NCBI RefSeq assembly: GCF_024343575.1
Contig: NZ_RJUA01000121.1
Coordinates: forward strand, 124,001 to 188,000
Origin: Lacihabitans sp. LS3-19
Lineage (GTDB): Bacteria; Bacteroidota; Bacteroidia; Cytophagales; Spirosomataceae
Reading direction: 5' to 3'
DNA length: 64,000 nt
Every line of letters begins with the position of its first letter. Positions within the stretch are counted from its first letter, which is position 1. Below are positions 9,520-19,167 of this stretch, piece after piece. A program made the position numbers and the translations under genes. The notes beneath the pieces were generated by a model, which was not told the origin of the DNA, did not search any database, and saw only the letters and a program-made list of their open reading frames with translations.

Positions 9520-9523
9520 TAAA

Positions 9524-10411
9524 CTATCCCAACAGGTTTTGTAAAGCTTTATCTAGTGTTTCAAATTTGAATTTTATTGGAGAAATTTGCTTATTTATTA
9601 CTTTACTGCTACCTAGTATTACAACTGACATTTCTCCAAGAATCATTTTTAGAATAAATGAAGGAATATTAGGTAAGAGTATTTTTTTACCTAATACTTG
9701 GGCTGCAGTTTTTGTAAATTCTTGATTAGTAACAGGGTAGGGGGCTACACCATTTATTATGGTTTCGATATTTGGGTTTATTATTGATTGAAAAAAAATC
9801 TCCACCATATCATCAATATGAATCCAAGACATCCATTGTTTTCCACTTCCAAAAGCCGCTCCTGCGTAATATTTAATTGGATTTATAATTTTGGGTAACG
9901 CACCATCATTTTTATCTAAAACTACTCCAGTTCTTATTTTTACTACTCTCAGTTCAAACTTTTTAGCAAAATCATCTTCAGCTTTTTCCCATTTTTCACA
10001 GCAGTCTGCCATAAAGTCTTCGCCAGCCTCCGAGTCTTCATTGTTTTCGATATCGCCAGTATCACCACCATAAAATCCAATAGCAGAGCCACCTATTATG
10101 GCTTTCAAAGAGTCGCCTTTATAGTTTTCTTGTATCAATTTAAGCGTATCTACTCTGCTATCTATAATTTCTTTTTTACGTTGATTTGTCCAATGCTTAT
10201 CTGCAATTCCGGCTCCTGCTAAATGTACAATTGTTTCAACTCCCTCAAAAGCTTTAGGGTCAACAGAGGTTTTGTCCCAATGAAATTCTTTAACGGATGA
10301 GCTATTTTTGACATTTCTAGTTAAAATGTTAACTTCATGCCCTTCACTCAAAAGCTTTTTGCTTAAAGCTTTACCTATCAATCCACTTCCACCTGTTATT
10401 AGTACTTTCAT
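9524..10411 (-). CDS. TIGR01777-family NAD-dependent epimerase
   Basis: This short-chain dehydrogenase/reductase-like protein of 295 residues has the nucleotide-binding GGSGLIG at residues 7-13. It also has the family segments VHLAGAGIAD, GGSAIGFYGG and WMSWIHIDDM. The C-terminal 50 residues match the DUF1731 extension (LPNIPSFILKMILGEM). This family includes E. coli YfcH and plant plastid division-related homologues; the biochemical reaction is not settled. It stands alone: convergent on one side, and on the other separated from the hexosaminidase gene by that gene's terminator. Confidence 0.85.
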   Translation of the reverse strand: MKVLITGGSGLIGKALSKKLLSEGHEVNILTRNVKNSSSVKEFHWDKTSVDPKAFEGVETIVHLAGAGIADKHWTNQRKKEIIDSRVDTLKLIQENYKGDSLKAIIGGSAIGFYGGDTGDIENNEDSEAGEDFMADCCEKWEKAEDDFAKKFELRVVKIRTGVVLDKNDGALPKIINPIKYYAGAAFGSGKQWMSWIHIDDMVEIFFQSIINPNIETIINGVAPYPVTNQEFTKTAAQVLGKKILLPNIPSFILKMILGEMSVVILGSSKVINKQISPIKFKFETLDKALQNLLG

Positions 10412-10452
10412 ATATAATAAGAACTTTCACTTAAGCCCTTTTGTTTTTTATT

Positions 10453-10491
10453 CCAAAAAAAAATACCCTCATCTTTTTCAAAATGAGGGTA
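10453..10491 (-). terminator. Intrinsic terminator after the GH20 gene
   Basis: The 9-base stem TACCCTCAT (10464-10472) pairs with ATGAGGGTA (10483-10491) and is followed on the minus strand by nine or more T. It lies 20 bases beyond the hexosaminidase stop. Confidence 0.8.
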
Positions 10492-10511
10492 AACTTTTTC
10501 TGCTTTAATTT

Positions 10512-12800
10512 TTACTTTACTGAAATCTCATCCACAAATAACCAAGAGGGGCTACCTTGTCCAGGATGTCCAATTGGAAGTTTTCCATAGTTTTCTGCTA
10601 CAATTTTTAAATATTTAGCATTTGCAGTTCCCACTGATATGTTAAGTTGTTGAACAAAACTTTCGTTTTTTGTTGAAAGGCCCAAATCCATTTTTTTAAT
10701 AGATTTGAATGTTTTATTGTCGTCAGAAGTGAAAATCTCAAGACTTTTAGGTGGCATAATCCATGCTGTAGCTGCTCCTAAGAAACCGATTGAAACATTA
10801 GAAAACGAAGTCTTCTGTCCAAAATCCAAAGTAAAGTCAAGGTTGCCTCCGTTAAATCCAACCCATGGGTCATTACTATTTTCGTCTCCCCGAATCCCGT
10901 TAGTTAGGGCCATTTTTTCTCCACCAAAATACTTCTTTGGCTCTGTGCCAAGAGAATAGCTTTTTCCAGTAGATTTTGAGATAGTGTATGATTTTGATGA
11001 GATAGTGCTTATCATATTTCCCTCTTTTGAAAACAAAGCTGCGGAAATATTTCTATCTCCACCAATCGTTATTTTGTTTTTTGGCGAATATTCAAATGAC
11101 TTCGAATTTGGCATAGTTCCGTCTATTGTATAGCGAATTACACCATTTTTATCATTCGAACTCATACTTAAAACTGGTTGGTTTAAACTGTTTTTTTCTG
11201 TTGTAAAAGATACATTATAAAATGCTTTAGAGTAATTTACTGCCATCTGATCAAGCCTTTTAAAATGTTGCATGAGCCTATTGCTAAAGTCTTCAAAATC
11301 TTTTGTTTTGTCAGACCAACCGATTTCAGCAGTAGCTATGGCCCTCGGAAACAACATATACTCGGCATATTCTGGTGTAGCTACATATTCTGTCCAAAGA
11401 TTAGCTTGTACGCCTTTTATGTATTTTGCTTCTTCAGTAGTTAATTCTGGTGAAAAAGGCTCAAAAGAATAAGTTTTTTCGATTGGCAAAAGACCACCTA
11501 TAGCTAATGGTTCTGTACTTGGATTGGCTTGGTAATAATCCAAGTACATGTGGCTGTTGGGAGACATTATAACGTCATGTTTTTGTTTTGCTGCAGCTAT
11601 TCCTCCTTCCACACCTCTCCACGACATTACCGTTGCATTAGGCGATAGGCCACCTTCTAATATTTCATCCCATCCAATTATTTTTCTACCTTTTGAACTT
11701 ACAAATTGGTCTATTCTTCTTATAAAATAACTTTGTAATTCATGTTCATCCTTCAATCCTTCCTTTTTCATAAGATTCTGGCAAAAGTCAGACTTTTTCC
11801 AAGCTTCTTTGGGGCATTCGTCGCCACCAATATGGATATACTGGCTTGGGAAAATGTCCATTATTTCTGTTAATACATCCTCTAAAAAAGAAAAGGTTTT
11901 TTCATTTGGACAAAATACACGAGGTTCTACTCCCCATTTAGTTCCAACTTCAAACTGCTCTCCAGTGCAACCAAGTTCTGGATATGAAGCAAGTGCTGCT
12001 AAAGCATGCCCAGGCATTTCTATTTCGGGTACTATCGTTATGAATTTTCTTTGAGCATAGGCTACCAAGTCACGCATTTGATCTTGTGTATAAAAACCAC
12101 CATAAGGTGTTCCGTCGTACTTTTGGTCTCGGTAATGTCCTACCATTGATTCTTTTCTTATTGAACCGATCTCTGTTAGTTTAGGGTATTTTTTGATTTC
12201 TATTCTCCAGCCTTGGTCTTCTGTGAGATGAATATGGAAAGTATTCATTTTGTTGATAGCCATCACGTCAACCATTTTTTTAAGAAATTCAATCGAGAAA
12301 AAATGGCGACCTAAATCTAGCATAATACCACGATATTCAAACCTTGGTTCGTCTTTAATGGTACATGCGGGAATAGAAAGATTTAGATTAGGTTGAATTG
12401 AAGCTCCAAAAATTTCAGATGGAAGTAGTTGGAGCAAGGTCTGTAATCCATAGAAATGCCCAACTGGGTTTGAGGCCTCAATTGTTATATTTTTGTTGCT
12501 AACGCGTAGTTCGTAACCTTCCTTTGCAATCTTGCTGTTTTTTAAAAATAGGATTTTATTATTTCCTGAATTCGCAGAAACTATCTCAATTGGTCTGTTT
12601 TTTATAATTTTTAACCTTATCGCCAATTGTTCGGCAACGGCTGTGGCTTCTGTGTTGTCTGAGGAAACTGCAATTTGAGTATTTTCATCAATCGAAAATT
12701 TACCTTTACCAATGTCTATACTTTGAGGTTTGGGTATAATTGAAAGAGTATTTTGGGCGAAACATCCGACCGAAATTAAGAGTGATATGATAAGCTTCAT
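10512..12800 (-). CDS. Exported beta-N-acetylhexosaminidase, GH20
   Basis: This secreted glycosidase removes terminal N-acetyl-hexosamines from chitin, peptidoglycan or glycan chains. A signal peptide ends near residue 15 (GCFAQ). A GH20b-like N-terminal domain occupies about residues 20-150. The catalytic barrel follows, with RGIMLDLGRHF, HIHLTEDQGWRIEI and the catalytic pair Asp327-Glu328 in HIGGDECPKEAW. After residue 530 come a chitobiase-type C-terminal beta domain (IRYTIDGTMPNS) and a discoidin-like module (FTLDFGQ, WIMPPKSLEIFTS). No T9SS tail is visible. At 762 residues it is typical of Bacteroidota GH20 enzymes. It is monocistronic with its own terminator. Confidence 0.95.
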   Translation of the reverse strand: MKLIISLLISVGCFAQNTLSIIPKPQSIDIGKGKFSIDENTQIAVSSDNTEATAVAEQLAIRLKIIKNRPIEIVSANSGNNKILFLKNSKIAKEGYELRVSNKNITIEASNPVGHFYGLQTLLQLLPSEIFGASIQPNLNLSIPACTIKDEPRFEYRGIMLDLGRHFFSIEFLKKMVDVMAINKMNTFHIHLTEDQGWRIEIKKYPKLTEIGSIRKESMVGHYRDQKYDGTPYGGFYTQDQMRDLVAYAQRKFITIVPEIEMPGHALAALASYPELGCTGEQFEVGTKWGVEPRVFCPNEKTFSFLEDVLTEIMDIFPSQYIHIGGDECPKEAWKKSDFCQNLMKKEGLKDEHELQSYFIRRIDQFVSSKGRKIIGWDEILEGGLSPNATVMSWRGVEGGIAAAKQKHDVIMSPNSHMYLDYYQANPSTEPLAIGGLLPIEKTYSFEPFSPELTTEEAKYIKGVQANLWTEYVATPEYAEYMLFPRAIATAEIGWSDKTKDFEDFSNRLMQHFKRLDQMAVNYSKAFYNVSFTTEKNSLNQPVLSMSSNDKNGVIRYTIDGTMPNSKSFEYSPKNKITIGGDRNISAALFSKEGNMISTISSKSYTISKSTGKSYSLGTEPKKYFGGEKMALTNGIRGDENSNDPWVGFNGGNLDFTLDFGQKTSFSNVSIGFLGAATAWIMPPKSLEIFTSDDNKTFKSIKKMDLGLSTKNESFVQQLNISVGTANAKYLKIVAENYGKLPIGHPGQGSPSWLFVDEISVK

Positions 12801-12859
12801 TATTTAATATTTATTAGGACATAGACGCAAAATAACGATTTTTTATTTAATAAATTATT

Positions 12860-12899
12860 TTATAAAAAAAATCGACTTAAAAACAGGTTTAAATCGATT
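12860..12899 (-). terminator. Likely bidirectional terminator after ribBA
   Basis: The stem 12870-12881 pairs with 12888-12899 (core AATCGA/TCGATT, one mismatch) around a 6-base loop. Both sides run into homopolymers: T on the plus strand after 12900, and T on the minus strand below 12870. It lies 48 bases past the ribBA stop. Confidence 0.65.
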
Positions 12900-12946
12900 C
12901 GTTTTTTTTGAAAATATTAAATATTGAGCAGGGTTTTTAATACTTC

Positions 12947-14158
12947 TTATTTCAAAATTGTATGCCCCATTTTGTCTCTTTTTGTCTTTAGATATTCTTC
13001 ATTGTGTGGGTTTGAGGCTATTTCGATTGCTACAGAGTCTACTATTTCAAGTCCATAACCCATTAATCCTATCCGTTTTTTGGGATTATTTGAAATTAAT
13101 TTTATTTTCGAAATTCCTAAATCTCTTAAGATTTGAGCTCCTACGCCATAGTCTCTTTCGTCAGGAGCAAATCCAAGCTCGAGATTTGCCTCTACAGTAT
13201 CTCTCCCCAGCTCTTGGAGTTTATAGGCTTTTAATTTGTTTAACAATCCTATTCCTCTTCCTTCCTGATTCATGTAAATTATTACTCCTTTTCCTTCTTT
13301 TTCAACCATTTCCATGGCGGCGTGTAATTGGGGCCCACAGTCGCACCTGCAAGAACCAAAAATGTCGCCAGTTACACATGAAGAATGTACTCTTGCTAAA
13401 ATGGGTTCGTTTTCCTCCCAATTACCTTTTACCAAGGCCATGTGAATCTGATCATTATTTAATTGTCTAAAAGCTATTAGTTCAAAGTTTCCCCAATTGG
13501 TCGGCATATTTACGCCGATTTCTCTTTTGATAAGACTTTCTTTTTCAAGTCTATAGGCTATCAAATCTTTGATAGAAACTAGTTTGAGGTTGAACTTGTC
13601 TGCTAAGATTCTGCACTGTGGCAAACGAGCCATTGTGCCGTCTTCATTTAATATTTCAATCAAAACGCCAGCGGGTTTTAAACCTGCAAGTTTTGAGAAA
13701 TCTATTGCGGCTTCTGTATGTCCTGTTCTCCTTAATACTCCTCCTTCTGCTGCTATAAGTGGGAAAATATGTCCAGGCCTACCTAAATCTTCAGGTTTGG
13801 TATCTGAATTAACCAATGCTTGTATAGTCTTTGACCTGTCAGACGCAGAAATACCCGTAGTGCAGCCATTGCCCAATAAATCCACAGAAACCGTAAATGC
13901 TGTCTGATGTTCAGCTGTGTTTTTTCCTACCATTGGGTCTAAGCCGAGCTCTTTACAACGCTCCAACGTAAGAGGTGCACACATTAAACCACGACCTTCT
14001 TTTACCATGAAATTCACCAATTCAGGACTTATTTTTTCAGCTGCACAGATAAAATCACCTTCGTTTTCTCTATCTTCGTCATCTACTACTATTATTACGT
14101 TTCCATTTTTTATTTCCTCTATCGCTTCTTCAATGGAATCCAGTTTTATTTGCTGCAT
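12947..14158 (-). CDS. ribBA: Bifunctional DHBP synthase / GTP cyclohydrolase II
   Basis: RibBA catalyses the two entry steps of riboflavin synthesis. The N-terminal half makes 3,4-dihydroxy-2-butanone 4-phosphate and the C-terminal half opens GTP. The RibB domain (about residues 1-200) shows [11 protein letters not shown] and [11 protein letters not shown] with RTGHTEAA. The RibA domain (205-403) has zinc ligands in [17 protein letters not shown] and the catalytic NQEGRGIGL. The longest frame starts at a TTG (14194), but a TAACTTTG promoter element lies inside that extension at 14173-14180. The ATG at 14158 is therefore the supported start, giving 403 residues. No FMN riboswitch fits in the short leader. 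Confidence 0.96.
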   Translation of the reverse strand: MQQIKLDSIEEAIEEIKNGNVIIVVDDEDRENEGDFICAAEKISPELVNFMVKEGRGLMCAPLTLERCKELGLDPMVGKNTAEHQTAFTVSVDLLGNGCTTGISASDRSKTIQALVNSDTKPEDLGRPGHIFPLIAAEGGVLRRTGHTEAAIDFSKLAGLKPAGVLIEILNEDGTMARLPQCRILADKFNLKLVSIKDLIAYRLEKESLIKREIGVNMPTNWGNFELIAFRQLNNDQIHMALVKGNWEENEPILARVHSSCVTGDIFGSCRCDCGPQLHAAMEMVEKEGKGVIIYMNQEGRGIGLLNKLKAYKLQELGRDTVEANLELGFAPDERDYGVGAQILRDLGISKIKLISNNPKKRIGLMGYGLEIVDSVAIEIASNPHNEEYLKTKRDKMGHTILK

Positions 14159-14172
14159 AAAGTGTTTTTTTG

Positions 14173-14180
14173 CAAAGTTA
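14173..14180 (-). promoter_or_regulatory. -7 element for ribBA that sets the start (TAACTTTG)
   Basis: This exact TAnnTTTG match ends 14 bases ahead of the ATG at 14158. It falls inside the longest open frame and so argues against the TTG start at 14194. Confidence 0.55.
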
Positions 14181-14214
14181 CCAATAATAGCCAAGTAATT
14201 AAAAATGAATCAGG

Positions 14215-15087
14215 TTAAACATCACACAATTCTACTGCCTTTTTTAAAGAATCTATTTTATCCGTCTTTTTGGGAATGAATTCTTGACCTACATATCCTT
14301 TAAAGCCCGTTTCAATAATGGCTCTCATTATAGCTGGATAGTTTAGTTCTTGAGTTTCGTCAATTTCGGCTCTTCCAGGTACTCCACCAGTATGATAGTG
14401 TCCAATAAATGCTTTGTTTTCATTAATAGTTCTTATGATATCTCCTTCCATAATTTGCATATGATAAATATCAAAAAGCAATTTAAAATTTTCTGAGTCT
14501 ATCATTCTGCAAAGCTCTACGCCCCAATCAGTGTTGTCGCACATGTATCCTTTGTGGTCTATTTTGCTATTTAGGAGCTCCATCACTATAGTTATGTTTT
14601 TCTTTTCAGCATAGGGGATTAATTTTGACAAACCTTCTGCACAATTATCTAAGCCTTGTTCGTCATCTATTTCTTCATCTCTATTTCCCGAAAAACAAAT
14701 AATGCTTTTATATCCAGCTTTGGCAGTTTCATCAATTAGGTATTTATACCAGGCAATTAGTTTTTCATGATGTTCTATCTTATTCCATCCTTTTGTAATT
14801 CCCCATTCTTGGCTTGAATTAGAAACCATTGAGCAATGAATATCGTGTTTTTTTAATATGGAAAATTGTTTGACATCTACTAAATCTATCGCATTTATAC
14901 CAATTTTTTTTATGGCAATTGCAAAATCTTCTAAAGGGATTGTTCTATAACACCAGTGGCAAACGCTGTGATTAATGTTACCTTTCAGGTTTGAATTTGT
15001 GTTTTTTAATTCTTTTGAAAAGGGTAGCATCAAACCTCCTAATGCTAGGTTTTTGATGGTTTCTCTTCTGGTATTTAATTTTTCCAT
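14215..15087 (-). CDS. Tat-type hydroxypyruvate-isomerase-like TIM-barrel protein
   Basis: This is a sugar-phosphate isomerase/epimerase-like protein (xylose isomerase-like TIM barrel, PF01261), 290 residues. The N-terminus carries a twin-arginine-like motif TRRETIKNLALGGLM followed by a modestly hydrophobic stretch, suggesting export in folded form. Barrel landmarks are HWCYRTIPLED at strand 1, IVMELLN, LLFDIYHMQIMEGD and GHYHTGG, with a C-terminal GYVGQEF glutamate. The metal-binding Glu, Asp, His and Glu of hydroxypyruvate isomerases appear to be in place. The true substrate is unknown. It lies upstream of ribBA in the same direction, but ribBA seems to have its own promoter. TatC is encoded at 6213-7070. 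Confidence 0.8.
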   Translation of the reverse strand: MEKLNTRRETIKNLALGGLMLPFSKELKNTNSNLKGNINHSVCHWCYRTIPLEDFAIAIKKIGINAIDLVDVKQFSILKKHDIHCSMVSNSSQEWGITKGWNKIEHHEKLIAWYKYLIDETAKAGYKSIICFSGNRDEEIDDEQGLDNCAEGLSKLIPYAEKKNITIVMELLNSKIDHKGYMCDNTDWGVELCRMIDSENFKLLFDIYHMQIMEGDIIRTINENKAFIGHYHTGGVPGRAEIDETQELNYPAIMRAIIETGFKGYVGQEFIPKKTDKIDSLKKAVELCDV

Positions 15088-15198
15088 AAATTAATCTTTA
15101 GATTTGCCCTAAAATTAGTATTTTCTTTAATATTATGAAATAGAAATATTTTTTGGGAATTGGTCTGATTTTTAATCAAATGAATAAACGAAATAAGG

Positions 15199-15738
15199 AT
15201 GAAAAAACTTGTGATGGAGGAGCTCAATAGATTAACTGTTGAGGATTTTAAAGTGGCAGATAAAAATGATTTTTGTTTGATATTAGATGATATACGAAGC
15301 ATGGCAAATGTTGGTTCTATTTTTAGAACAGCTGATTGTTTTCGTGCCTCTAAAATATATTTATGTGGAATCACTGCACAGCCGCCACATCGTGAGATTG
15401 AAAAAACCGCATTGGGGGCTACTGAATCAGTAGATTGGGAATATCGAGAAGATGTTTTGGAATTAATTGGAGATTTAAAATCTAAAGATTGGCAAATTGT
15501 AAGTTTAGAACAGGTCGAAAATAGTATTTATCTAGATGATTTTTTGCCAGAAAAAGGCAAGAAGTACGCTTTCGTATTAGGGAATGAGGTTTTTGGAGTG
15601 AAACAAGAAATTGTTGAAAACTCAAATTTAATTTTAGAAATTCCCCAATTTGGCACTAAACATTCTTTTAATGTAAGTGTTTCAACGGGTATTTTGCTTT
15701 GGGATTTTTATTCCAAAACTAAATTATTGCTTAAATAA
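15199..15738 (+). CDS. TrmH/SpoU-family RNA methyltransferase
   Basis: This S-adenosylmethionine-dependent 2'-O-ribose methyltransferase acts on tRNA or rRNA and has a trefoil-knot SPOUT fold. Motif 1 is NVGSIFRTADCF, motif 2 FVLGNEVFGV and motif 3 IPQFGTKHSFNVSVSTGI. At 179 residues it is a minimal catalytic domain without an RNA-binding extension, which is common in Bacteroidota. The ATG at 15199 is preceded by AAGG, one of the few Shine-Dalgarno-like sequences in the window. Its 3' end overlaps the convergent esterase gene by 15 bases. The target nucleotide is not known. Confidence 0.88.
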   Translation: MKKLVMEELNRLTVEDFKVADKNDFCLILDDIRSMANVGSIFRTADCFRASKIYLCGITAQPPHREIEKTALGATESVDWEYREDVLELIGDLKSKDWQIVSLEQVENSIYLDDFLPEKGKKYAFVLGNEVFGVKQEIVENSNLILEIPQFGTKHSFNVSVSTGILLWDFYSKTKLLLK

Positions 15739-18066
15739 TATAAAAACTCTGCTAAGGCCTTTAACTTTTAACTCAACATAATATCTGTCGGATGGCAAAG
15801 TAGGATCGAGAGGAACTTCTTCAGGTAAGAGAATACTTGGAAAATAAGTTTCTTTTATCTTTTGTCCAATAGAATTAAATATTGTTACATTGACATCAAT
15901 TAATTCAGCATCTGAAGTAATATAGAACTTATTATCGACAATAGGATTTGGATATACAGCTATACCGTAATGATTTAAGTCTTGCGTTATAGAAATAATA
16001 CTTGACATGCCTGATCTGCATTCGAGTACTCTAGAGCTAGGAGTTGTAAAAGTATTTATTCCTTTTACAGAATATAAACCTGATTCTCTTATATAAAAAT
16101 TCTCATTTTCTAAGGTTGTAAGATAGTTGTTGTTTTGAAACCACTCTATTTTTTGAACACTATCTTTTTTTAACGCTCTAATGAAAAAAGGACCTTCCTG
16201 CTCAATATCTGGAGTTTTAGGTACTTCTAAAAAAAGGTATTTTATTGTATCTGACTCTGGTGAAGGACAATCAAAATTACTGTAAAGCGTTACTTTTAGT
16301 GGTTCAGGGAGTTCTTTTGAAATAGTAATATTGTTTCCTTTTGTACCGTCGCTCCATATTGCATCGAAATTATAAAAATTATCTACTTTTGCCTGAATAG
16401 TTTTACCTTCACATTCATATCCATCGGAAGCAATTAATTGAATAATCGGTTTGGTTGGTGGGTCGACAAATTGAGGATATATATCATTTGACTTTGGCGA
16501 CAAACAGCCTTGCGAACTTCTGTAATAGGCAAAATATTGTCCAGGTTGATTTACAGATAATTGATTTGATATTTTACCTGTATTCCAATTTACTTCATAT
16601 TTGAAGTTTGAGGCTTGTAAATCCACTGTTTTTCCAGTGCAGCCTTTTAGGCTATTTACTGCTGAAACTACAGGCTTGTCTTTGGGGAATACATTTGGAA
16701 CTATTATTTTGTTAGTATATAGAAGATTTGTATAACCATCTCTTAATACTGCAGACACCTCTCCAGTAGAAGCTTTTAAAGTACTCGAACCACTACTATT
16801 GTTCCACAAGTAAGTTTGATAAAGTTTGTCAAATTTAAAATTAGCTTCAGATTGATTAATACATGAATATTTAATTTCTACAATGCCTTTTGGCAAAACA
16901 GGATTTACTTGAGAAAAGAATTGATTTGTTAATGCTAAGTTCCAAGCTTGCCCTAATAGATCTATTCCTTTGATTGTACTCGTGTTTTCAAAGTGAACGC
17001 CATCAGGTCTTGATGGTTGAATGTCGTCAGTAGCAGGACCTGGCCAAACGTTTTCTATATTTGCAATTGCTCTATTTTGTGCGTTTATTATTGAGGTATT
17101 AATAGTTGTATTGTTTCTGGAAGCTCTAGAAATTACCCACGGTATTTTTTCTCCAGTATTATTTCTAGTTTCATTTATTATAGTTCGAAGATTTTCGAAA
17201 TGTGTTTGTTCGTGCACATTTATTGCGGCATCTGACTCGCCTTGATGCCATAAAATGGCTCTTATGCCATAGATAGTAATTAATGAATGTAAAGTACGCC
17301 TTAGACCATGATAAGGCATATACCTTTGAAACACTTCTCCAGTTCTAATGTGATAAGTATCGACACCATATATTGAATTTACCCAGTTTTCAGTAGAAGT
17401 TCCAGATAATGCTGTGTTGTAAAACATTATAGGAACATTAAGTTTGTTAACCAATAGGTCACCGAGTTCTGCATAGCACCAAGGTGAATAACCTGTAGGC
17501 CCAATATTGGTATTACCTAACACATTGGTAAATTTGTCAATTGGAAGTGCAAGCGGAAAATTGTCATAATCGTAGGTTGACTTGTTGAAGTAGTTAGGTT
17601 CAAAAGCCAAAACTCTTTCATCGCTTGCACCTGGGGCATTTGGAGAAGCACCATCTCCTTGGGCATTAGATTGGCCAGCAATAACAAAAACTTCACCTAT
17701 TCCAACTTTTTCAACACTTCTAGAAGCAATTATATTTCCATTCAGAATACTTCGAAGCTCCAATTTATACCAACCTCCTTTTCCCTCAATAGAGCCGGTA
17801 AAGCTAAGACCATCTATTTGGTCATCAACCGTTACCCAATCAGTAGCTGTACCAGAGTTATTAAATCTAGGCACAAGCCTTCCCTCTACTTTGTCTGCAT
17901 CTTTGTCAAGAATACCAGTAATATGTATGTTTCCAATATTGTTTGTATTTCTTTGAAATACAGATTTTTCATAGGGAATCGTAATACTCATTTGTGCATT
18001 ACAAAACAGAATACCTCCTAAAAAAAGACCTATATTACTTAAAAAATATTTTTTAAAAATATTCAT
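15724..18066 (-). CDS. T9SS-exported SGNH esterase (sialate O-acetylesterase-like)
   Basis: This is an exported carbohydrate esterase of 780 residues. The signal peptide ends near FCNAQ. A catalytic SGNH domain of the sialate-O-acetylesterase/DUF303 type covers about 125-400, with nucleophile Ser133 in FVIAGQSNAQGDGA and the second motif LWHQGESDA. Ig-like beta repeats with paired cysteines follow (about 410-680). The last 85 residues match a T9SS type A sorting domain (IAVYPNPIVDNKFYIT, IFNSIGQKIKE), so it should cross the outer membrane and be anchored or released. The frame opens at a TTG at 18069, immediately followed by the preferred ATG. The natural substrate, probably an acetylated glycan, is inferred. 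Confidence 0.85.
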   Translation of the reverse strand: MNIFKKYFLSNIGLFLGGILFCNAQMSITIPYEKSVFQRNTNNIGNIHITGILDKDADKVEGRLVPRFNNSGTATDWVTVDDQIDGLSFTGSIEGKGGWYKLELRSILNGNIIASRSVEKVGIGEVFVIAGQSNAQGDGASPNAPGASDERVLAFEPNYFNKSTYDYDNFPLALPIDKFTNVLGNTNIGPTGYSPWCYAELGDLLVNKLNVPIMFYNTALSGTSTENWVNSIYGVDTYHIRTGEVFQRYMPYHGLRRTLHSLITIYGIRAILWHQGESDAAINVHEQTHFENLRTIINETRNNTGEKIPWVISRASRNNTTINTSIINAQNRAIANIENVWPGPATDDIQPSRPDGVHFENTSTIKGIDLLGQAWNLALTNQFFSQVNPVLPKGIVEIKYSCINQSEANFKFDKLYQTYLWNNSSGSSTLKASTGEVSAVLRDGYTNLLYTNKIIVPNVFPKDKPVVSAVNSLKGCTGKTVDLQASNFKYEVNWNTGKISNQLSVNQPGQYFAYYRSSQGCLSPKSNDIYPQFVDPPTKPIIQLIASDGYECEGKTIQAKVDNFYNFDAIWSDGTKGNNITISKELPEPLKVTLYSNFDCPSPESDTIKYLFLEVPKTPDIEQEGPFFIRALKKDSVQKIEWFQNNNYLTTLENENFYIRESGLYSVKGINTFTTPSSRVLECRSGMSSIISITQDLNHYGIAVYPNPIVDNKFYITSDAELIDVNVTIFNSIGQKIKETYFPSILLPEEVPLDPTLPSDRYYVELKVKGLSRVFILFKQ

Positions 18067-18107
18067 CAAAATTTAAAGTTGGTTAAAATTGGGTTCTTTT
18101 AACAATA

Positions 18108-19160
18108 TCAATGTATGCCATTAAATTGTTTTAAAAATCTAACATCGTTTTCAAAAAACAGTCTAAGGTCGTTTATGCCATACTTTAACATGGTAATTCT
18201 TTCGATTCCCATGCCAAACGCAAAGCCAGTATATTCTTCAGAGTTTATATTACAATTTTCTAATACATTGGGGTCAACCATACCTGAACCCGCTATTTCT
18301 ACCCATCCTGAATGTTTACAAATATTACATCCTTTACCATGACATATAAAACATGATACGTCAATTTCAGCACTAGGTTCAGTAAATGGAAAATAACTTG
18401 GTCTGAGTCTTATTTTGGTATCTTTGCCAAACATTTCTTTCGCAAAATGCAAAAGCGTATCTTTTAAATCCTTAAAGCTTACATTCTTATCAACGTAAAG
18501 ACCTTCTACTTGGTGAAATTGGCAATGGGCTCTGGCTGATATAGCCTCATTTCTATAAACTCTCCCAGCCATAATTGACCTGATTGGAGGTTTTTTATAT
18601 TCCATTAATCTGATTTGAACATTAGAGGTATGCGTCCTTAATAACAAGTCATCTTTTGTGATTGCATTTTTTTCTACAAAAAAAGTATCTTGCATTTCTC
18701 GTGCTGGATGATTTTCGGCAAAATTTAATGCTGAGAAATTGTACCAGTCACTTTCAATTTCCGGGCCATCTTCTGCATTGAAACCCATTCTAGCAAAAAT
18801 CTCTAAAATTTTACGTTTTACGATGGTCAATGGATGTAATCCTCCTAGTTGATTAGGAATTTCAGGAAGCGTTAGGTCAGGGATAGCTCCCGAAGATTTT
18901 TCAATAGAAGTTGTTTTTCCAGAAATAGAAAGTTCTTGATGGATATCTTCTAACTTATTTTTAAGCTTATTGAGATTTTGTCCGACTATTTTCTTTTGCT
19001 CATTATTGATTTTTTTGAAATCATCAAAAAGCTCGTTTAAAATTCCTTTTCTACTTAAATATTTTAGTCTGAAATCTTCTGAATTTAGCTTATTGTCTTG
19101 TAAAAAACTTTCCGCCTCTTTTATTACTCTTTCTATTTTTTCTATCACAACAATATACAT
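18108..19160 (-). CDS. pheS: Phenylalanine--tRNA ligase alpha subunit
   Basis: PheS is the catalytic subunit of the alpha2beta2 enzyme that charges tRNA-Phe. The N-terminal coiled-coil arm covers about residues 1-90. Class II motif 2 appears around YRNEAISARAHCQFHQVEGLYVD and motif 3 in GFAFGMGIERITML. A cysteine-rich insertion (CFICHGKGCNICKHSG) precedes the aminoacylation domain end, as in many Firmicutes and Bacteroidota PheS, and may bind a metal. The longest frame starts at 19190, but a TATATTTG element at 19168-19175 lies inside that extension. The ATG at 19160 gives 350 residues, the usual length. The leader would be only a few bases, close to leaderless. No pheT is nearby. Confidence 0.95.
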   Translation of the reverse strand: MYIVVIEKIERVIKEAESFLQDNKLNSEDFRLKYLSRKGILNELFDDFKKINNEQKKIVGQNLNKLKNKLEDIHQELSISGKTTSIEKSSGAIPDLTLPEIPNQLGGLHPLTIVKRKILEIFARMGFNAEDGPEIESDWYNFSALNFAENHPAREMQDTFFVEKNAITKDDLLLRTHTSNVQIRLMEYKKPPIRSIMAGRVYRNEAISARAHCQFHQVEGLYVDKNVSFKDLKDTLLHFAKEMFGKDTKIRLRPSYFPFTEPSAEIDVSCFICHGKGCNICKHSGWVEIAGSGMVDPNVLENCNINSEEYTGFAFGMGIERITMLKYGINDLRLFFENDVRFLKQFNGIH

Positions 19161-19167
19161 TAAACCG

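Noticed and set aside
12958-13470. 170-codon plus-strand open frame
   Set aside because: It lies wholly antisense to ribBA, whose motifs are intact. The translation is low-complexity Leu/Phe with no family features.
12801-14158. FMN riboswitch for ribBA
   Set aside because: The leader from the promoter element to the ATG is about 10 bases, too short for an aptamer. No RFN-like conserved words were seen upstream.
15075-15374. 99-codon minus-strand frame across the 5' end of the TrmH-family gene
   Set aside because: It is antisense to motif 1 of the methyltransferase. It has no signal or domain and only looks coding because of AT-rich codons.
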